The notes under the pieces: generated by a model
The model's database searches: none
Seen by the model: only the letters and a program-made list of their open reading frames with translations
What the model was told of the DNA's origin: nothing
Translations under genes and position numbers: made by a program
Assembly (NCBI RefSeq): GCF_000421105.1
Contig: NZ_ATWF01000001.1
Location: 1,685,407 to 1,749,406, forward strand
Source of the DNA: Limisalsivibrio acetivorans
GTDB taxonomy: Bacteria; Chrysiogenota; Deferribacteres; Deferribacterales; Geovibrionaceae
Direction of reading: 5' to 3'
DNA length: 64,000 nt
Shown: positions 52,459 to 61,502 of the stretch, one piece after another
Position numbering within the stretch: position 1 is the first letter of the stretch
Layout: each line of letters begins with the position of its first letter

Positions 52459-53297
52459 TTAACCACCGGAATGGAGATGAGAAACTCTGTGGCATCCCCT
52501 GTTTTGTCCATCTCTACATACCCGCCGAGATCCGTCGCAATGCGCCTTACCGTTGCAAGACCAATCCTGTCCCTCAATCCGGGTATATCATTATAGTACG
52601 GGGAAAAGACATCCTCAACCCCGTCATCGTAAGGTACTCCCCTTTCGGTAATACGTATATCTATGTACTCCGCTGTTCCGAGCTTCCTGTCGGTTATTTC
52701 AACCTCCACAGGCTCACCCCCCGAATACTCTGCTGCGTTTGCCATGAGAATCGTCAGTGCAAAGCCAAGCATCTCTGGCGGGTATTTCACTGCCATGTTT
52801 GAGCTATGCTTAACAACCTTGATGCTTCCCTTCTCAGCAATTCTCTCAGCTCTTCCTACAGCGGCAGAGGTTATCCTGCTAAGCCGGATACGCCCCTTCT
52901 CTCCACCCTTAATATTAGCCGAGTACCCATTAAGCCTACCTGTTGCCTCATTCAGCAGAAACCTTATATCCTTTATATCTCCGCCGCTTTCCTTACCCCT
53001 CTCTATCAAATCAGCTTTAAGTAGAAGGTTTTGAATATCGTTGCGAAACTCATGGATATGCAGTCTAAGCCCTGTTTTAAGCTCTTCAGTCACTAGCTTG
53101 CGGTAGTAGTCCACCTTTTCTGACTTTCTCTTAACAATCAGAAAAACACTGAACCATGCGGCAAGCGATATAAACAGTATTGCTCCTACATAGGGGATGA
53201 GGTACCCGCCCATGCTGTAACTGCCGGGTAGAGTAAGGAAAACACCGCCAATAGCTGTCGCAGAGAGGATTCCGAGCAGTAGGATAAAGAGTTTCAT
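52455..53297 (-). CDS. Two-helix membrane sensor kinase-like protein
   Basis: A protein of about 280 residues. Two membrane helices (residues 2-20 and 32-55) are joined by a short periplasmic loop, so it has no large sensor domain. A His-containing helix LHIHEFRNDIQNLLLK resembles the HEFRN dimerisation box of DcuS/CitA- or LytS-like kinases. The ATPase domain has an N box (LMANAAEYS), but its G1 region is degenerate (ITERGVPY in place of DNGxG), and its G2 region reads RIGLATVRRI. Kinase activity is therefore uncertain. It is coupled to glnE, so a role in nitrogen or envelope sensing is possible. ATG 53297 follows GAGG. Confidence 0.75.
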   Translation of the reverse strand: MKLFILLLGILSATAIGGVFLTLPGSYSMGGYLIPYVGAILFISLAAWFSVFLIVKRKSEKVDYYRKLVTEELKTGLRLHIHEFRNDIQNLLLKADLIERGKESGGDIKDIRFLLNEATGRLNGYSANIKGGEKGRIRLSRITSAAVGRAERIAEKGSIKVVKHSSNMAVKYPPEMLGFALTILMANAAEYSGGEPVEVEITDRKLGTAEYIDIRITERGVPYDDGVEDVFSPYYNDIPGLRDRIGLATVRRIATDLGGYVEMDKTGDATEFLISIPVVK

Positions 53298-53338
53298 AAC
53301 AAACCTCAAATTTATTCAATTTTTTTTAAAATAATATG

Positions 53339-53367
53339 TTGACATATAACCGCCTCAGGTCTATTAT
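53339..53367 (+). promoter_or_regulatory. Consensus promoter for initiator tRNA
   Basis: TTGACA (53339-53344), 17-base spacer, TATTAT (53362-53367). The transcription start is expected near 53374, a few bases before the tRNA. Confidence 0.85.
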
Positions 53368-53380
53368 TCAAATCCCTTGA

Positions 53381-53454
<74 letters not shown>

Positions 53455-53458
53455 TTTC

Positions 53459-53487
53459 AAACCCGGCTATTTGAGCCGGGTTTTTTT
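53459..53487 (+). terminator. Rho-independent terminator after tRNA-fMet
   Basis: Arms AAACCCGGCT / AGCCGGGTTT with a 5-base loop followed by more T residues, starting 4 bases past the tRNA. Confidence 0.9.
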
Positions 53488-53749
53488 ATGATATAACCCG
53501 CCGAATTCAAAATATGCTATTATGTAAGGCCTTGGCAGCAACCTTTGCTTTTTTATATCAAACGTTGAATGAGTCTATCTGAAACTAAACTCCCAATGAC
53601 TTAGTACCCATCAATCAGAACCAAGCCTAATGGTGAAAACTTATTACTAATAATACAACTATTAAACCCTTTTGGGCAACTTCATCAGATAATTTAATAA
53701 CTTCGGCGAAGATGGGGGTGCTGCTAAGCAAATCTGAGCACTGCATATT
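53488..53749. other. Intergenic stretch without recognised features
   Basis: About 260 AT-rich bases between the tRNA terminator and the terminator of the ferritin-like gene. I find no ORF with a ribosome-binding site, no repeat and no convincing structured RNA. Confidence 0.4.
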
Positions 53750-53789
53750 CCCATAAAAAAACCCGCCACAAAGGGCGGGTTTTTATGGG
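53750..53789. terminator. Rho-independent terminator after ferritin-like gene
   Basis: CCCATAAAAA...ACCCGCC / GGCGGGT...TTTTTATGGG hairpin, with an A/T-run on each side, 36 bases past the minus-strand stop. It can act in both directions. Confidence 0.8.
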
Positions 53790-53824
53790 TAAATCGTATT
53801 ATTAAGTTGAGTTCTGATTCTGGA

Positions 53825-54286
53825 TCAGTTCTCCATATTTACTATATCATCGTACATGCGCTGTATATCATTCCGGTGGCAAGCCTCGTCACTGGCGAGT
53901 CTGTCAAAGACATCCCCTGCGGGCTGACCCTTGAACTTCTCAGCGAGATCCTCGTAATACTTCACCGAGTTCTCTTCGTACCTTATAGCGATTAGAAGAA
54001 CATCCTGCACGGTAAGCTCTCCGGTAACAACCTCAGGTTTAGCGTTTTTGCCAATCCCAAGACCCTTCCAGCGGCAGCTCACATCAAGACCGAGTCCATC
54101 GAGGCTGCCCTGCTCAAGGGCCTCCTTGATTGCCTTGGTGTGCTTGTCCTTCTGCTCCATAAGGTCTTTGATAAGAGCTTTGGTGCTGAGATCCGAAACC
54201 ACGTTAAGCAGTTTCTCATAAAACTCAAAGGACAGCTCTTTCTTAACCTTTGCTTCTTCAAGAGCTTTTCTTACATCAGCATCCAT
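53825..54286 (-). CDS. Ferritin-like/rubrerythrin-family protein
   Basis: A 153-residue four-helix-bundle protein in the rubrerythrin/ferritin-like group. The second half has YEENSVKYYEDLAE and DEACHRNDI, i.e. Glu...Tyr and an ExxH pair for a di-iron site. In the first half the expected ExxH appears as KDKH within LMEQKDKHTKAI, so one ligand may be missing. There is no C-terminal rubredoxin domain. It could be peroxide-related or iron-binding, or a degenerate member. It stands alone downstream of nuoN. Confidence 0.75.
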   Translation of the reverse strand: MDADVRKALEEAKVKKELSFEFYEKLLNVVSDLSTKALIKDLMEQKDKHTKAIKEALEQGSLDGLGLDVSCRWKGLGIGKNAKPEVVTGELTVQDVLLIAIRYEENSVKYYEDLAEKFKGQPAGDVFDRLASDEACHRNDIQRMYDDIVNMEN

Positions 54287-54305
54287 CAGTTCCGCTCCTT
54301 ATCGA

Positions 54306-55742
54306 TTATACAGCTATGGTCTGTACTATGTTTACGAAGATGGAGGGGAAGAAGCCAATCATAACAACCACAACAGCTGCTATGAAGGTCGCCACGAAGC
54401 TTGCTGGTGCAAACTTAAGCTCCACATCGTATTCGGACTCTTTGAAGTACATGAAGATTGTGACCCTCATGTAGTAGTAACATGCAAGTGCACTATTAAG
54501 CACACCAACGATAGCAAGCCAGTAGATCTCTGCCTTAATCGCCGACATGAATATGTAAAACTTACCTACAAATCCCGCAAGAGGGGGAATGCCGGCAAGA
54601 GAGAACATAAACAGAAGCATTGCGAGTGCTGCCATGGGGCTCTTCTTTGAAAGACCCGCAAAACTCTCGATGCGCTCGTTCTCGATCATACCCTTGTTCT
54701 TAAGAAGACCAAGGATAGTGAATGCACCAATGTTCATGAAACTGTATATGAGCATGTATACAGCAATCGCCTTGAAGCCTTCGGGAGTCATGGTCACAAG
54801 ACCGATCATCATATATCCGGCGTGGGAGATTGCGGAGTATGCAAGCATCCTCTTTACGTTGTCCTGTGCAAGGGCCACAAGGTTACCGTAGGTCATTGTG
54901 AGCACTGCAAGGATGGAGAAGAAGAGCGTCCACTGGTCCGCTGCGGGTGCAAGGGCTACCATCGCAAAACGGATGAGTGCGCCCATGGCTGCTGCCTTGG
55001 GTGCAACTGTCATGAAACCTGCCACTGGCGTGGGTGAACCGGTATAAACATCGGGAGCCCACATGTGGAAGGGAACAGCAGATATCTTGAACGCAAATCC
55101 TATAAGCATAAGCACGAGACCGAACTTAAGCGCCATACCACCCTCACCGGCCTGAATCGCCTGGGCGATCTCCATGTAGCCGAGGCTTCCGGTGTATCCG
55201 TATACGAAGGTAAGACCGTAAAGAAGGATACCGGAGGAGAAGGCACCGATAAGGAAGTATTTAACGCCCGCCTCGTTGGAACGCAGGTCGCGCTTGTTGA
55301 ATCCGGCAAGAATGTACATGCTTATGGCCATTGTCTCAAGGCCCACATAGAAGATGGAGAGGTCAAGGGCACTCACCATGAACATCATACCAATGATGCT
55401 GAAGAACATGATGATGTAGAACTCTCCCTTCAGCATCTTCTTGTCCTGAAGGTACTGCACAGACCCGAGGGTCGTGAGCGAGTACGCAAACATGAAGATG
55501 ATAAAGAATACATATGAGAACCTGTCCCATACAAGCATGTTGTCGAAGCCGACAAAGTGCTGTGTGGGTGAGGGGATTCCGATGACTGCGGTGAAGAGGA
55601 GGAAGGCAATTCCGAAGTACCCTACACCGGACTTCATCTTATCCCCGGCCATAACGTCGATGACAATGAGCACGAGTGCGAAGATTGTCATCAGCGCTTC
55701 GGGGTAGATTGAAAGTATGTTCAGTATAACTTCTTGGTTCAT
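54306..55742 (-). CDS. nuoN: NADH-quinone oxidoreductase subunit N
   Basis: A 478-residue antiporter-like membrane subunit with about 14 helices. Landmarks are KRMLAYSAISHAGYMMIG with the conserved Lys, VKYFLIGAFSSGILLYG, FKISAVPFHMWAPDVYTGSPTPV, and AGIPPLAGFVGKFYIF. It forms one proton channel of Complex I. It is the last gene of the nuo operon, 13 bases after nuoM. Confidence 0.97.
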   Translation of the reverse strand: MNQEVILNILSIYPEALMTIFALVLIVIDVMAGDKMKSGVGYFGIAFLLFTAVIGIPSPTQHFVGFDNMLVWDRFSYVFFIIFMFAYSLTTLGSVQYLQDKKMLKGEFYIIMFFSIIGMMFMVSALDLSIFYVGLETMAISMYILAGFNKRDLRSNEAGVKYFLIGAFSSGILLYGLTFVYGYTGSLGYMEIAQAIQAGEGGMALKFGLVLMLIGFAFKISAVPFHMWAPDVYTGSPTPVAGFMTVAPKAAAMGALIRFAMVALAPAADQWTLFFSILAVLTMTYGNLVALAQDNVKRMLAYSAISHAGYMMIGLVTMTPEGFKAIAVYMLIYSFMNIGAFTILGLLKNKGMIENERIESFAGLSKKSPMAALAMLLFMFSLAGIPPLAGFVGKFYIFMSAIKAEIYWLAIVGVLNSALACYYYMRVTIFMYFKESEYDVELKFAPASFVATFIAAVVVVMIGFFPSIFVNIVQTIAV

Positions 55743-55755
55743 TCGTTAATCCTCC

Positions 55756-57255
55756 CTACTTCATCGCCACGCCGGCGCTGTGTACCTGCTCAACGAGCCT
55801 GGCAACGCTTTCGTGCATGTAGGATGTGAAGGTCTCGGGATACATACCGACCCAGAAGACGATGATTATCAGAGGCATAAGGTAGATAACCTCTCTGAGA
55901 TTCATGTCCCTAAGGTTTTCCCAAGTGGTGTTAAGCCCTTCGAAGAGCACACGCTGATACATCCAGAGCATATATACAGCGGCGAAGATAACACCGCTTG
56001 CGGCGAGTATTGCATAGTCTGAGAAGGCTGCGAAGGCTCCCACAAGCACGAGGAATTCACCGATGAATGCGCCCATGCTGGGTAGACCTACGGAGGCCAT
56101 GGTAAAGATAAGGAATATCGTGGCAAAAAGAGGAACACTCTTTGCGATACCGCCGTAGTCCTTGATCATCCTGGTATGTGTTCTTTCGTATATCGCACCG
56201 ATTATAAGGAAGAGCGCACCGGTGATTATACCGTGGTTGAACATCTGAAGGATACCACCTTCAACACCAGGCTGGTTGATTGCGAAGATACCGAGGGTAA
56301 CAAAACCCATGTGGCTTACTGATGAATAGGCAACAAGCTTCTTAACATCCTCCTGAACCATTGCTACAAGGGCTCCGTACACTATCGCAACAACTGAAAT
56401 GGCTGCTACGAAGGGCATGAAGTTTATAGAGGCCAGCGGTGTCATAGGAAGACAGAACCTGAGAAAGCCGTAGGTACCCATCTTAAGAAGAACACCGGCA
56501 AGGATAACAGAACCGGCCGTGGGCGCCTCAACGTGTGCATCGGGAAGCCATGTGTGTACCGGGAACATGGGTACCTTGATGGCGAATCCGAAGAAGAACG
56601 CGAGGAACACAATTGTCTGGAATCCGGCAGTGTACTTAACAGCCTGGGATGTAATCGCAAGTATATCGAATGTATATGTACCCGTAATGTCACCGTGCTT
56701 GAAGAAGAGTGCGATAATCGCAAGCATCATAAGTACGGAACCTGCAAGGGTGAAGAGGAAGAACTTAACCGCAGCATATATCCTGCGCTTTCCTCCCCAC
56801 ACACCGATGATGAGGTACATGGGTATAAGCATCGCCTCCCAGAATATATAGAAGAGGAAGAAATCAAGGGCGAGGAACACACCCACCATTCCAGTTTCGA
56901 GAACCAGCATGGCTATGTAGAACTCACGCTGTCTCTTCTTTATATATGTAAAGGAGCCGAGTATCGCGATTGCCGTAAGCAGTGTTGTCAGGAACACCAT
57001 CAGAATGGAGATTCCGTCAACACCGACATAGTATTGAATACCGAGGGCCGGTATCCAGTCCGCCTTTTCCACATACTGCATAAGGGCAGACTGCTTGTTG
57101 AAGGAAGTCATCAGAGGCATCGTAAGGATAAACTCGATAACACTCGCAACAAAGGCGGCCCACATTGTGGACTTACCGTCCCTGAAGAATATAAATATGA
57201 ACAGGGCGGCTACAAGCGGGAAGAAAATCAGTATTGAAAGGATGTTTTCCATCAT
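55756..57255 (-). CDS. nuoM: NADH-quinone oxidoreductase subunit M
   Basis: A 499-residue antiporter-like subunit. It contains FIFWEAMLIPMYLIIGVWGG, FAIKVPMFPVHTWLPDAHVEAPTAGS, KLVAYSSVSHMGFVTLG and LPSMGAFIGEFLVL, all conserved around the proton channel. It is 14 bases after nuoL. Length is typical. Confidence 0.97.
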   Translation of the reverse strand: MMENILSILIFFPLVAALFIFIFFRDGKSTMWAAFVASVIEFILTMPLMTSFNKQSALMQYVEKADWIPALGIQYYVGVDGISILMVFLTTLLTAIAILGSFTYIKKRQREFYIAMLVLETGMVGVFLALDFFLFYIFWEAMLIPMYLIIGVWGGKRRIYAAVKFFLFTLAGSVLMMLAIIALFFKHGDITGTYTFDILAITSQAVKYTAGFQTIVFLAFFFGFAIKVPMFPVHTWLPDAHVEAPTAGSVILAGVLLKMGTYGFLRFCLPMTPLASINFMPFVAAISVVAIVYGALVAMVQEDVKKLVAYSSVSHMGFVTLGIFAINQPGVEGGILQMFNHGIITGALFLIIGAIYERTHTRMIKDYGGIAKSVPLFATIFLIFTMASVGLPSMGAFIGEFLVLVGAFAAFSDYAILAASGVIFAAVYMLWMYQRVLFEGLNTTWENLRDMNLREVIYLMPLIIIVFWVGMYPETFTSYMHESVARLVEQVHSAGVAMK

Positions 57256-57269
57256 TGTTTAACTCCCCC

Positions 57270-59183
57270 TTAAACCGTGTAGAATATTGCGAGAAGCGCG
57301 AACATGCCAACCACCATCGTGAAGATGTATGTCTGCATGCGCCCTGTCTGCACGTGTCTTATAACGCCGCCGAGGAACATCGGAACCTTTCCGAAGGCGT
57401 TTACGATAAAGTCAATCACATTCACATCGAAGCCCTTCCAGAGGAAGTTTGAGATTGTGATTAAGGGGTAAACGAAGAGGAAATCGTATATCTCATCGAA
57501 GTACCACTTGTTGAAGAAGAGTTTATGTACAGGCTTGAATGCCTTTACAGTCTTGCCGGGAAGCTCGGGCATCTTTATGTAGTAAAGGTAGCTGAGGAAG
57601 ATACCGAAAGCGGCAACAACTATTGAAAGAAGCATAAGCCCGGTCGCAAGCCCCTTGGAGAGATGCTCGATATGGAAATGCTCGGGCACAAGGACACTAC
57701 CAAGGAAATGGTGAATGTAGCCGTGCTCAAGGGGATATCCGAATATCGCACCTACGAATACAGAGAGGATTGCGAGGAACACGAGGGGACCGGTCATGGA
57801 CCAGGGTGACTCGTGTGCGTGGTCGTGGAGATGCTGATTCCTGGGTGTTCCCTCGAAGGTCATGAAGAATGAGCGGAACATGTAGAATGCGGTCATACCC
57901 GCTACTACCGTACCCACAAACCAGGGGAAAGTGTGTCCGCTTGCGAAGGTCATGGCAAGGATCTCATCCTTGGACCAGAATCCCGCAAGGGGCGGAATAC
58001 CTGCAATGGCGATACAGCCTATGAGGTAAGTCCAGTATGTTATGGGCATCTTCTTCTTAAGTCCTCCCATCTCTCTGATGTCCAGGTTGTTCTGCATAGC
58101 GTGCATAACGGAACCGGAGCAGAGGAAGAGAAGGCCCTTGAAGAAAGCGTGGGTAAAGAGGTGGAATATACCTGCAATGTAAGCACCCACACCAGTGGCC
58201 ATAATCATGTAACCGAGCTGGCTGACTGTGGAGTAAGCAAGAATCCTCTTAAGGTCATACTGGGTGAGACCGATCGTCGCACCGAGCAGAGCGGTGAACA
58301 TACCCACATAAACAACCACAAGGCTTGTGAGTTCCGCCTGGGAGAAGAGAGCGTTACAGCGTGCTACCATGTAGACACCTGCAGTAACCATCGTTGCCGC
58401 GTGGATAAGAGCGGAAACGGGGGTGGGACCCTCCATCGCATCGGGGAGCCATGTGTGAAGCGGGAACTGGGCTGATTTACCAACCGCACCGCAGAAAAGG
58501 CCGAGAGTCATAAGGTCTATGAGGCTGAAGTTCATGCCGAAGACATTGAATGTGCTCTCTTTAATGTGATGTATAGCTTCGTAGTTGAAAGCATCGCTGT
58601 AATCAAGGCTCTTGAATGTGAAGATGACAAGGAGGAGTCCGATATAGAATCCGAAGTCACCTATACGGTTCATTACAAAAGCTTTCTTGTTTGCCAGCGC
58701 TGCGCTTCTCTTATGATACCAGAAGCCGATGAGCAGGTAGGAAGAAAGACCCACAAGCTCCCAGCCCACGAAGAGCATAAGGAAGTTGTTACCGAGCACG
58801 AGCACGAGCATGGAAAGTGTGAATATGGAGAGATATGTAAAGAATCTCCAGTATCCGGGATCATCGTGCATGTAGCCCATGGAGTAGATGTGCACCATGG
58901 TGCTGACAGTGGTAACAACCACAAGCATAATCGCTGTAAGGGGGTCGACCAGTATGCCGAAAGGCACCGTCAAGTCCCCTGCCACAACCCAGTTGTATAG
59001 GGTGGCATCCACGCTGTGTCCCCCCATCACCCTGGCAAAGGTGATAAGTGAAACCAGCCATGAAAGACCTACACCGGCGATCGCAATGATATGCGCCTGA
59101 TTTTTAATGTAGAGTCTTCCGAACAGACCGTTAATAAGCAGAGCTGCTAACGGTCCGAGAAGAATTAAGACCTCCAAATGCAT
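57270..59183 (-). CDS. nuoL: NADH-quinone oxidoreductase subunit L
   Basis: The 637-residue distal antiporter-like subunit. Key parts are FVGWELVGLSSYLLIGFWYH, SAQFPLHTWLPDAMEGPTPVSALIHAATMV, KRILAYSTVSQLGYMI and GIPPLAGFWSKDEIL. The long lateral helix and C-terminal anchor fall after residue 530. A His-rich loop (RNQHLHDHAHESP) lies near residue 450. It is 9 bases after nuoK. Confidence 0.97.
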   Translation of the reverse strand: MHLEVLILLGPLAALLINGLFGRLYIKNQAHIIAIAGVGLSWLVSLITFARVMGGHSVDATLYNWVVAGDLTVPFGILVDPLTAIMLVVVTTVSTMVHIYSMGYMHDDPGYWRFFTYLSIFTLSMLVLVLGNNFLMLFVGWELVGLSSYLLIGFWYHKRSAALANKKAFVMNRIGDFGFYIGLLLVIFTFKSLDYSDAFNYEAIHHIKESTFNVFGMNFSLIDLMTLGLFCGAVGKSAQFPLHTWLPDAMEGPTPVSALIHAATMVTAGVYMVARCNALFSQAELTSLVVVYVGMFTALLGATIGLTQYDLKRILAYSTVSQLGYMIMATGVGAYIAGIFHLFTHAFFKGLLFLCSGSVMHAMQNNLDIREMGGLKKKMPITYWTYLIGCIAIAGIPPLAGFWSKDEILAMTFASGHTFPWFVGTVVAGMTAFYMFRSFFMTFEGTPRNQHLHDHAHESPWSMTGPLVFLAILSVFVGAIFGYPLEHGYIHHFLGSVLVPEHFHIEHLSKGLATGLMLLSIVVAAFGIFLSYLYYIKMPELPGKTVKAFKPVHKLFFNKWYFDEIYDFLFVYPLITISNFLWKGFDVNVIDFIVNAFGKVPMFLGGVIRHVQTGRMQTYIFTMVVGMFALLAIFYTV

Positions 59184-59192
59184 ATCTTACCC

Positions 59193-59501
59193 CTATCCTC
59201 TCATGATATTAATTTCGTCTGCGTTAACGGTCTGCTTGTTTCTGAACAGACTAATAATCAGTGCAAGACCAACAGCGGCCTCCGCAGCTGCCACAGCCAT
59301 GACGAACACGATGAATATCTGTCCGCTCATGTCTTTAAGGTAGTTGGAGAATGCCGCAAGGTTTATGTTAACTGCGTTGAGCATAAGCTCTAACGACATG
59401 AACATTACAATCAGGTTCTTTCTAACCATCACACCAAACATGCCGATGGTGAAGATGATCGCACTGAGAACCAGATAGTGTGCTAGTGTGAGTTCCATCA
59501 T
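59193..59501 (-). CDS. nuoK: NADH-quinone oxidoreductase subunit K
   Basis: A 102-residue three-helix subunit: [23 protein letters not shown], then [20 protein letters not shown] with its membrane Glu residues, then [18 protein letters not shown]. It overlaps nuoJ by 4 bases. Confidence 0.97.
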   Translation of the reverse strand: MMELTLAHYLVLSAIIFTIGMFGVMVRKNLIVMFMSLELMLNAVNINLAAFSNYLKDMSGQIFIVFVMAVAAAEAAVGLALIISLFRNKQTVNADEINIMRG

Positions 59502-60013
59502 TCCCCTCCTGAGTCCCTTTTCGCTATTACGATGGCACCAATCATCGCAACAAGAAGAAGCAGTGAGGCGATTTCGAAGGGTACCAGATATTTTGTAAAG
59601 AGAACGGCTCCATAGGCACTAACGTTACTTATACCCTCTGCGTAGGGGATGCCTTCTATGGCTCCGCTCTTAAGAACATCGGAGCTCCAGATAGTGGTGA
59701 TAATCTGAAGGAAGACGATAACAGCCGCAACGCCGGCGATAACAAACCGTACGGGAAGCCTCATGAATCCGCTTGTCTTCGGGTTAAGCAGCATAACAAC
59801 GAAAAGATAGAGAACCAGAATCGCACCTGCATAAACCAGAACCTGAATAGCGGCCACATACTCTGCATCCAGCTGAACAAAGATTCCTGCCACGGTGAAG
59901 AATGTAAGCAGCATCCAGAGTGCCGAATGCACGGGGTTTTCCCTCGTGACCACTCCTAAAGCTGAGATAACGGCAAGGCCGGCAAGGATATAGAATGCTA
60001 TCTGAGCCATCAT
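59498..60013 (-). CDS. nuoJ: NADH-quinone oxidoreductase subunit J
   Basis: A 171-residue five-helix membrane subunit. [40 protein letters not shown] and [21 protein letters not shown] are typical, apart from the local variant IQVLVYAG. It has 4-base overlaps with nuoI and nuoK. Confidence 0.95.
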   Translation of the reverse strand: MMAQIAFYILAGLAVISALGVVTRENPVHSALWMLLTFFTVAGIFVQLDAEYVAAIQVLVYAGAILVLYLFVVMLLNPKTSGFMRLPVRFVIAGVAAVIVFLQIITTIWSSDVLKSGAIEGIPYAEGISNVSAYGAVLFTKYLVPFEIASLLLLVAMIGAIVIAKRDSGGE

Positions 60014-60477
60014 AACTGCTCTCCTTTGGCTTCTGCCATCTTCTGCTCTTTCTTGTAGTTCTGCGTAAGAGTCTTCATGTTAACAACGTAATTGTCTCTG
60101 GTGTTGTCCACGGTGTGATAGTCGCGTCCCATGTGGATGGCATCCACAGGGCACGCCTCTTCGCAGTATCCGCAGTATATACAGCGGGAAAGGTCGAGCT
60201 CGTATTTTCTAATAAGCCTCTGCCCTTTGTGACCACAGTCGGTGACAATGTGGATACACTCGGAGGGACAGACAACCTGACAGAGGTAGCAACCCACACA
60301 CTTAGTGACGCCCTCCTCGTCGGTTTTGATATACTGTATTCCCCTGAATCTGGGAAACACCGGTGTATCTTCATAGGGATACTTGTAGGTAACCTTCTTC
60401 TTGAAGAAGTGTTTCATGGTTACCCCGAGTCCCTGAAGAATCTCGGTAAAAAAGAATGTATCAAATACGTTCTTCAT
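60010..60477 (-). CDS. nuoI: NADH-quinone oxidoreductase subunit I
   Basis: A 155-residue peripheral-arm subunit with two 4Fe-4S motifs, CVGCYLCQVVCPSECI and CIYCGYCEEACPVDAIHMG. It carries electrons toward the quinone site. The N-terminal amphipathic helix (TEILQGLGVTMKHFFKKKVT) anchors it to the membrane arm. It lies 10 bases after nuoH. Confidence 0.97.
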   Translation of the reverse strand: MKNVFDTFFFTEILQGLGVTMKHFFKKKVTYKYPYEDTPVFPRFRGIQYIKTDEEGVTKCVGCYLCQVVCPSECIHIVTDCGHKGQRLIRKYELDLSRCIYCGYCEEACPVDAIHMGRDYHTVDNTRDNYVVNMKTLTQNYKKEQKMAEAKGEQL

Positions 60478-60487
60478 GCTTCACCCC

Positions 60488-61471
60488 TTACCTTACTATG
60501 TAAACCACGATTGAAGTCACCAAGATATTGGCAAGCGCAATCGGTATGAGTATCTTCCAGCCAAGTCCCATGAGCTGGTCAAAACGAAGTCTGGGGAGTG
60601 TAGCCCTGAGCCAGAGGTAGAAGAACATGAGCACCAGAACTTTTCCGATAAACCAGACAAGCGGGGGGAGTATGGGACCGTTCCAGCCGCCGAGGAACAT
60701 TACCACTGCGAGTGCTGAAACAAGATACATGTTTGCATACTCTGCCAGGAAGAAGAGAGCAAACTTCATTGATGAATACTCCACATGGAAACCTGCAACG
60801 ATCTCCGTCTCCGCCTCGGGAAGGTCGAAGGGGGCTCTGTTTGTCTCTGCAACCGCTGAAATCATGTAGACTATAAAAGCCACAAACTGCGGAATTACAA
60901 ACCAGAGACCCTGCTGAGCCAGCGTTATATCTCTAAGGCTGAGTGAGCCTGCGAGAAGTGCGGGGCCAACAAGGGAGAGACCCATGGCTGTTTCGTAACT
61001 TACCACCTGTGCGGATGAACGAAGACTACCAAGAAGTGCGTACTTGGAGTTCGATGCCCAGCCGGACATGATGAGTGCGTATGTACCCACAGAGGAGAGT
61101 GCCAGTACATAGAGCAGACCGATGTTAAGGTCTGTTATATAGGGCTGTATCTCCATGCCGAAAACCGTAAAGGTCTCGGCAAAGGGTATTACTGCGAAGG
61201 ATGCAAGCGCCGGAACCATGCCGAGAAGCGGTGCAATAATAAACACCGGCTTGTCAACCATATCCGGGGTAAGGTCTTCCTTAACCACGAGCTTGAGACC
61301 ATCCGCGATGGGCTGGAGTAAACCTTTCCATCCAACGTGGGTGGGTCCAAGACGCACCTGCATAGCACCGATTACCTTACGCTCTGCCCATGTCATGTAG
61401 GCGACACCGAGCAGGGTGCAGGTAATCACGATCAGAATCTTGATGATTGTGAATACTATAGCGAGCAACAT
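60488..61471 (-). CDS. nuoH: NADH-quinone oxidoreductase subunit H
   Basis: A 327-residue membrane subunit at the quinone-binding interface. WAERKVIGAMQVRLGPTHVG, GLLQPIADGLKLVVKED, RSSAQVVSYETAMGLSLV and RAPFDLPEAETEIVAGFHVEY are highly conserved. It is 31 bases after nuoG. Confidence 0.98.
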   Translation of the reverse strand: MLLAIVFTIIKILIVITCTLLGVAYMTWAERKVIGAMQVRLGPTHVGWKGLLQPIADGLKLVVKEDLTPDMVDKPVFIIAPLLGMVPALASFAVIPFAETFTVFGMEIQPYITDLNIGLLYVLALSSVGTYALIMSGWASNSKYALLGSLRSSAQVVSYETAMGLSLVGPALLAGSLSLRDITLAQQGLWFVIPQFVAFIVYMISAVAETNRAPFDLPEAETEIVAGFHVEYSSMKFALFFLAEYANMYLVSALAVVMFLGGWNGPILPPLVWFIGKVLVLMFFYLWLRATLPRLRFDQLMGLGWKILIPIALANILVTSIVVYIVR

Positions 61472-61502
61472 TCCCCTACCTCATATATCATTATGTTTAC
61501 TT

